This document shows positions 61,682-64,000 of a stretch of DNA of 64,000 bases, piece after piece (positions within the stretch are counted from its first letter, which is position 1; each line of letters opens with the position of its first letter). The stretch covers positions 992,001 through 1,056,000 of the forward strand of contig NZ_ATUV01000001.1 in NCBI RefSeq assembly GCF_000420385.1, in the 5' to 3' direction. The notes beneath the pieces are model-generated. The model saw only the letters and a list, made by a program, of their open reading frames with translations, was not told where the DNA came from and ran no database searches. Source of the DNA: Hippea alviniae EP5-r. GTDB taxonomy: Bacteria > Campylobacterota_A > Desulfurellia > Desulfurellales > Hippeaceae. Made by a program: the position numbers and the translations under genes.

Positions 61682-62371
61682 ATGAGTGATTTTAGGATTT
61701 TGATTGTAGAGGATGAACAAACCATAGTGGAGTTTTTGAGGATAGGATTAAGATACGAAGGGTTTGACACGGTAAGTGTGGACAGCGGGGAAAAATGTTT
61801 GGAATTTCTGAAAAGAGATAAGGTTGACCTTGTAATTCTTGATATTATGTTACCCGACATTGACGGTTTTGAGGTGTGTAGGAGAGTAAGGAGCTTGGGA
61901 ATCGATACTCCCATTTTAATGCTTACAGCCAAGAAGGATGTTGAAGACAGGGTTGAAGGGCTCAATGCTGGTGCGGATGATTATGTTACAAAGCCTTTTA
62001 GTTTCGATGAGTTGTTGGCACGTATAAGAGCCATACTGAGGCGGTTTGGCGGGTTAGGTAAAACAAATGAGGTTGCTGGTGGGGGCATTGTTCTAAATAT
62101 GGAAACGAGAGATGTTTTTGTTCATGGAGAGCGTATTTATCTTACTCCCAAAGAGTTCTCGTTGCTTGAAATGCTTATGAAACATCCAAGGAGGGTTTTT
62201 ACGAGGGAAGAACTTCTGGAAAGTGTGTTTGGGTATAATTATTCTGGTGGCACGAACATAGTGGATGTCCATATAAGCCATTTAAGGGATAAGATAGGTG
62301 ATAAACCGCCTAAATTGATAAAGACGCATTATGGGGTAGGTTACGCCTTTCATCCTGAGGAGGAGGTGTGA
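61682..62371 (+). CDS. OmpR/PhoB family response regulator
   Basis: The 229-residue protein has a receiver domain with acidic pocket VEDEQ, phosphoacceptor Asp54 in LVILDIMLPDIDGFEVCRR, TAKKDVEDR and YVTKPFSFDELLARI, and a winged-helix output (LTPKEFSLLEMLMKHPRRVFTREELLESVFG, NIVDVHISHLRDKIG, IKTHYGVGYAF). It has no clear ribosome site at the ATG. Its stop overlaps the kinase GTG start by 4 bases. Base composition is visibly richer in G than in the genes before 61000. Confidence 0.93.
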   Translation: MSDFRILIVEDEQTIVEFLRIGLRYEGFDTVSVDSGEKCLEFLKRDKVDLVILDIMLPDIDGFEVCRRVRSLGIDTPILMLTAKKDVEDRVEGLNAGADDYVTKPFSFDELLARIRAILRRFGGLGKTNEVAGGGIVLNMETRDVFVHGERIYLTPKEFSLLEMLMKHPRRVFTREELLESVFGYNYSGGTNIVDVHISHLRDKIGDKPPKLIKTHYGVGYAFHPEEEV

Positions 62372-63765
62372 GGGGCCTGGAAAGACTTTCCTTGAAAGCC
62401 CGTCTTGTTGTTTTTTATTCGTTTTTGCTCGCTCTGATAGCCGGTATACTTGGTATTAGTTTTTTTATGGACACAAAAGCTTTATTGATAGAGCGTGTTG
62501 CAGCGGATATGAGGGCGAGGGCAAAACCCGTGATTCAACATTGGTTATACAGCAAAAAAGGTGGGGTAGAACTCAGGAGTATTGCTTTCCCGCTTGCAAG
62601 GGATTTGACTTCCAGGAATGCCGTTGCTTTGATTCTTGATAAAAACGGCAAACCTATAGCTAACGGCAAGGTTCTGCCTGAAGAACCTGTACCTCCCGAA
62701 CCTGTTTCTTTCTACTACAAAAAGGCTCTTTCTGGTGATAACGATGTTACTTATATAGTGAAACACAGAGGACATGAAGTCTTGGTGGATTTAATTCCGT
62801 TGAGAAAGTCTCCCAGTGGAAAGGATATTGTAGGCGTCGTTCAATTAAGTTCTTCTCTTAAGGATATAAACAATATCCTGATGACTCACGCTCTCTATCT
62901 GGGCGTTGGTGTTGTAATAACTTTAATTATGGGTGTGGTTCTCGGAGCGGTGATGATATCGTCAGCTCTCAGTGGACTAAACAGGGTTATTGACACATGC
63001 AAGGAAATCTCAGAAGGTAACCTTGACAGAAGGGTTCATCTTCCGAAAAGGGGTGATGAGATAGGAAGGCTTGCCAGTGTGTTTGATGAGATGGTTGAGA
63101 GGATGAATACTGTTTTTACTGCCCAGAAGAGGTTTGTGGCGAATGCCGCCCATGAGCTTAAAACTCCATTGACGGCTCTAAAGGGGTCAGCCGAGGTGCT
63201 TTTAAGAAGCTCACTCAAGAGGCCCGAGGAGGTTAAAAGCCTGTCAAGGGGCATATTGAAGGAGACAGAGAGACTTGCCAATGTGTGTGATAGGTTGCTT
63301 GATATAGCCAAATTGGATGGGGCAATTCATCTTAAGAAAACCAGAGTAGATGTTGGGAGTCTCGTTCGGGAGTGTGTGACTGGTTTTCCAAATTCGGGCA
63401 GGAAAATTGTTTTGAGGGAAGGCCCATTTGTTGAGGTTTTTGCTGACAGGGATATGCTGATGCAAGCTCTGTTCAACCTTATTCATAACGCTGTTAAGTA
63501 TACAGATGAAGGTGGTGTTATTGAAGTTGGTTGGCAGCTTGTTGAGAACGGTGTTGTTATTGGCGTTAAGGATAATGGAGTTGGTGTATCCCCGGATGTT
63601 TTATCTCATATATTTGAACCGTTTTACAGAGATGGAAAGTCTTCTGGAGCGGGTCTTGGACTTACGCTCGTTAGATCTGTAGTGGAGGCGCACGGCGGTA
63701 GGGTAGAGGTTGAAAGTGAGCCCGGGAGAGGTTCTTTTTTCAGGTTGTTTGTTCCCGTTGAGTAA
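62368..63765 (+). CDS. Sensor histidine kinase
   Basis: The 465-residue protein has a membrane segment (LVVFYSFLLALIAGILGISFFM), a periplasmic sensor of about 150 residues, a second segment (LYLGVGVVITLIMGVVLGAVMI), HAMP, the H-box FVANAAHELKTPLTAL (His262), N-box LFNLIHNAVKYT, G1 VKDNGVGVS, F-box HIFEPFYR and G2 GAGLGLTLV. It starts at a GTG within GTGA, overlapping the regulator stop, behind GAGGAGGAGGT. The ligand is unknown; the closely following lipoprotein gene may belong to its regulon. Confidence 0.93.
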   Translation: MRGLERLSLKARLVVFYSFLLALIAGILGISFFMDTKALLIERVAADMRARAKPVIQHWLYSKKGGVELRSIAFPLARDLTSRNAVALILDKNGKPIANGKVLPEEPVPPEPVSFYYKKALSGDNDVTYIVKHRGHEVLVDLIPLRKSPSGKDIVGVVQLSSSLKDINNILMTHALYLGVGVVITLIMGVVLGAVMISSALSGLNRVIDTCKEISEGNLDRRVHLPKRGDEIGRLASVFDEMVERMNTVFTAQKRFVANAAHELKTPLTALKGSAEVLLRSSLKRPEEVKSLSRGILKETERLANVCDRLLDIAKLDGAIHLKKTRVDVGSLVRECVTGFPNSGRKIVLREGPFVEVFADRDMLMQALFNLIHNAVKYTDEGGVIEVGWQLVENGVVIGVKDNGVGVSPDVLSHIFEPFYRDGKSSGAGLGLTLVRSVVEAHGGRVEVESEPGRGSFFRLFVPVE

Positions 63766-63826
63766 AAATTTAATACTTTTTTAATGTTTCCTTTGTGACT
63801 TCTTAATAAAATATATTTAAACTATA

Positions 63827-63854
63827 CATTAACATTAAGACATTAACATTAAGG
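63827..63854. repeat. Tandem 14-bp repeat before the lipoprotein gene
   Basis: CATTAACATTAAGA is followed directly by CATTAACATTAAGG. Each unit contains CATTAA and a further ATTAA. Direct repeats of this kind are typical targets of OmpR-family regulators, and the regulator gene is immediately upstream. Confidence 0.7.
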
Positions 63855-63871
63855 AAATAAGGAGGTGTCGT

Positions 63872-64000
63872 ATGAGATATATCATTTGGGTGTTTTTTTT
63901 GCTTCTCTTTGCAATTTACGGATGTGCACCCGGGCCTCCAGGTCCACCTCCACCCCTGCTGGGTGGTCCCGGGGTTATGGCAATAGGGTGGCTTATTCTG
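63872..64000 (+). CDS. Putative lipoprotein, N-terminal part (partial)
   Basis: An ATG at 63872 behind AAGGAGGTGTCGT opens MRYIIWVFFLLLFAIYGCAPGPPGPPPP, a lipoprotein signal peptide with the lipobox AIYGC (Cys18) and a Pro/Gly-rich linker, then LLGGPGVMAIGWLIL. The frame is open to the end of the window, so at least 43 residues are encoded. The family cannot be told. Confidence 0.7.
   Translation, partial: MRYIIWVFFLLLFAIYGCAPGPPGPPPPLLGGPGVMAIGWLIL

Overview
The window is AT-rich, densely packed bacterial chromosome of the kind seen in strictly anaerobic, probably moderately thermophilic, sulfur- or hydrogen-metabolising bacteria. A four-subunit pyruvate:ferredoxin oxidoreductase, a glycyl-radical enzyme with its activase, TRAP-TAXI and BMP-type transporters, SpoVG in a Gram-negative-looking context, and gene order such as ffs-dnaX-ybaB-recR all fit. 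My best guess is the Hippea/Desulfurella group (Desulfurellales). This is inference from overall character; no rRNA is present to prove it.

Layout. 1-1257: end of an EAL/HDOD protein and a DUF808 membrane protein. 1275-3870: tRNA-Ser, tRNA-Arg(GCG), SRP RNA, then dnaX-ybaB-recR. 3904-6973: pyruvate synthase operon. 7072-8154: archaeal-type ATPase, copy 1. 8300-8930: secreted protein whose Ser/Gly-rich tail is out of frame. 9132-16349 (minus): folC-acpS-pdxJ, a kinase pair fusion, an AAA_14 ATPase with palindromic operators, an RNase HII-QueH fusion and a DUF89 protein. 16506-18838: potassium channel facing a DUF364 gene that carries a Moco-type riboswitch. 18958-22189: secreted cupin, an unknown protein and an EF-G-like GTPase. 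22220-29199 (minus): usp, asd, pth, rplY, prs, tRNA-Gln, spoVG, ispE, MTA/SAH deaminase, purine nucleoside phosphorylase. 29353-32687: glycyl-radical activase and a HypD-type hydroxyproline dehydratase. 32717-35653: small membrane protein, pcm, an SDR and ATPase copy 2. 35759-40936: riboflavin genes, nusB, pyrF, pyrE. 41014-46157: UPF0173 hydrolase, then minus-strand DUF1634, TSUP, DedA, TlyA and an HD-GYP/GGDEF protein. 46282-53941: ClpP-class protease, chemoreceptor and a nucleoside ABC importer. 53942-56882: TRAP-TAXI importer. 56976-59078: RNase HI, zinc-ribbon protein, Nif3 protein, tRNA(CAU). 59153-61009: fluoride riboswitch followed by a dynamin-like GTPase. 61010-61680: gene-free stretch with a decayed PIN toxin. 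61682-64000: two-component system and the start of a lipoprotein.

Genes that appear to work together: the BMP importer with purine nucleoside phosphorylase and MTA/SAH deaminase (nucleoside salvage); pyruvate synthase with amino-acid fermentation through the glycyl-radical enzyme; the compact rib operon. The most unusual elements are a fluoride aptamer directly controlling a dynamin-family GTPase, an RNase HII-QueH fusion, two ATPase genes sharing 599 identical base pairs with diverged C-termini, a symmetric operator cluster over the start of an AAA_14 gene, and the frameshifted Ser/Gly tail of the secreted protein.
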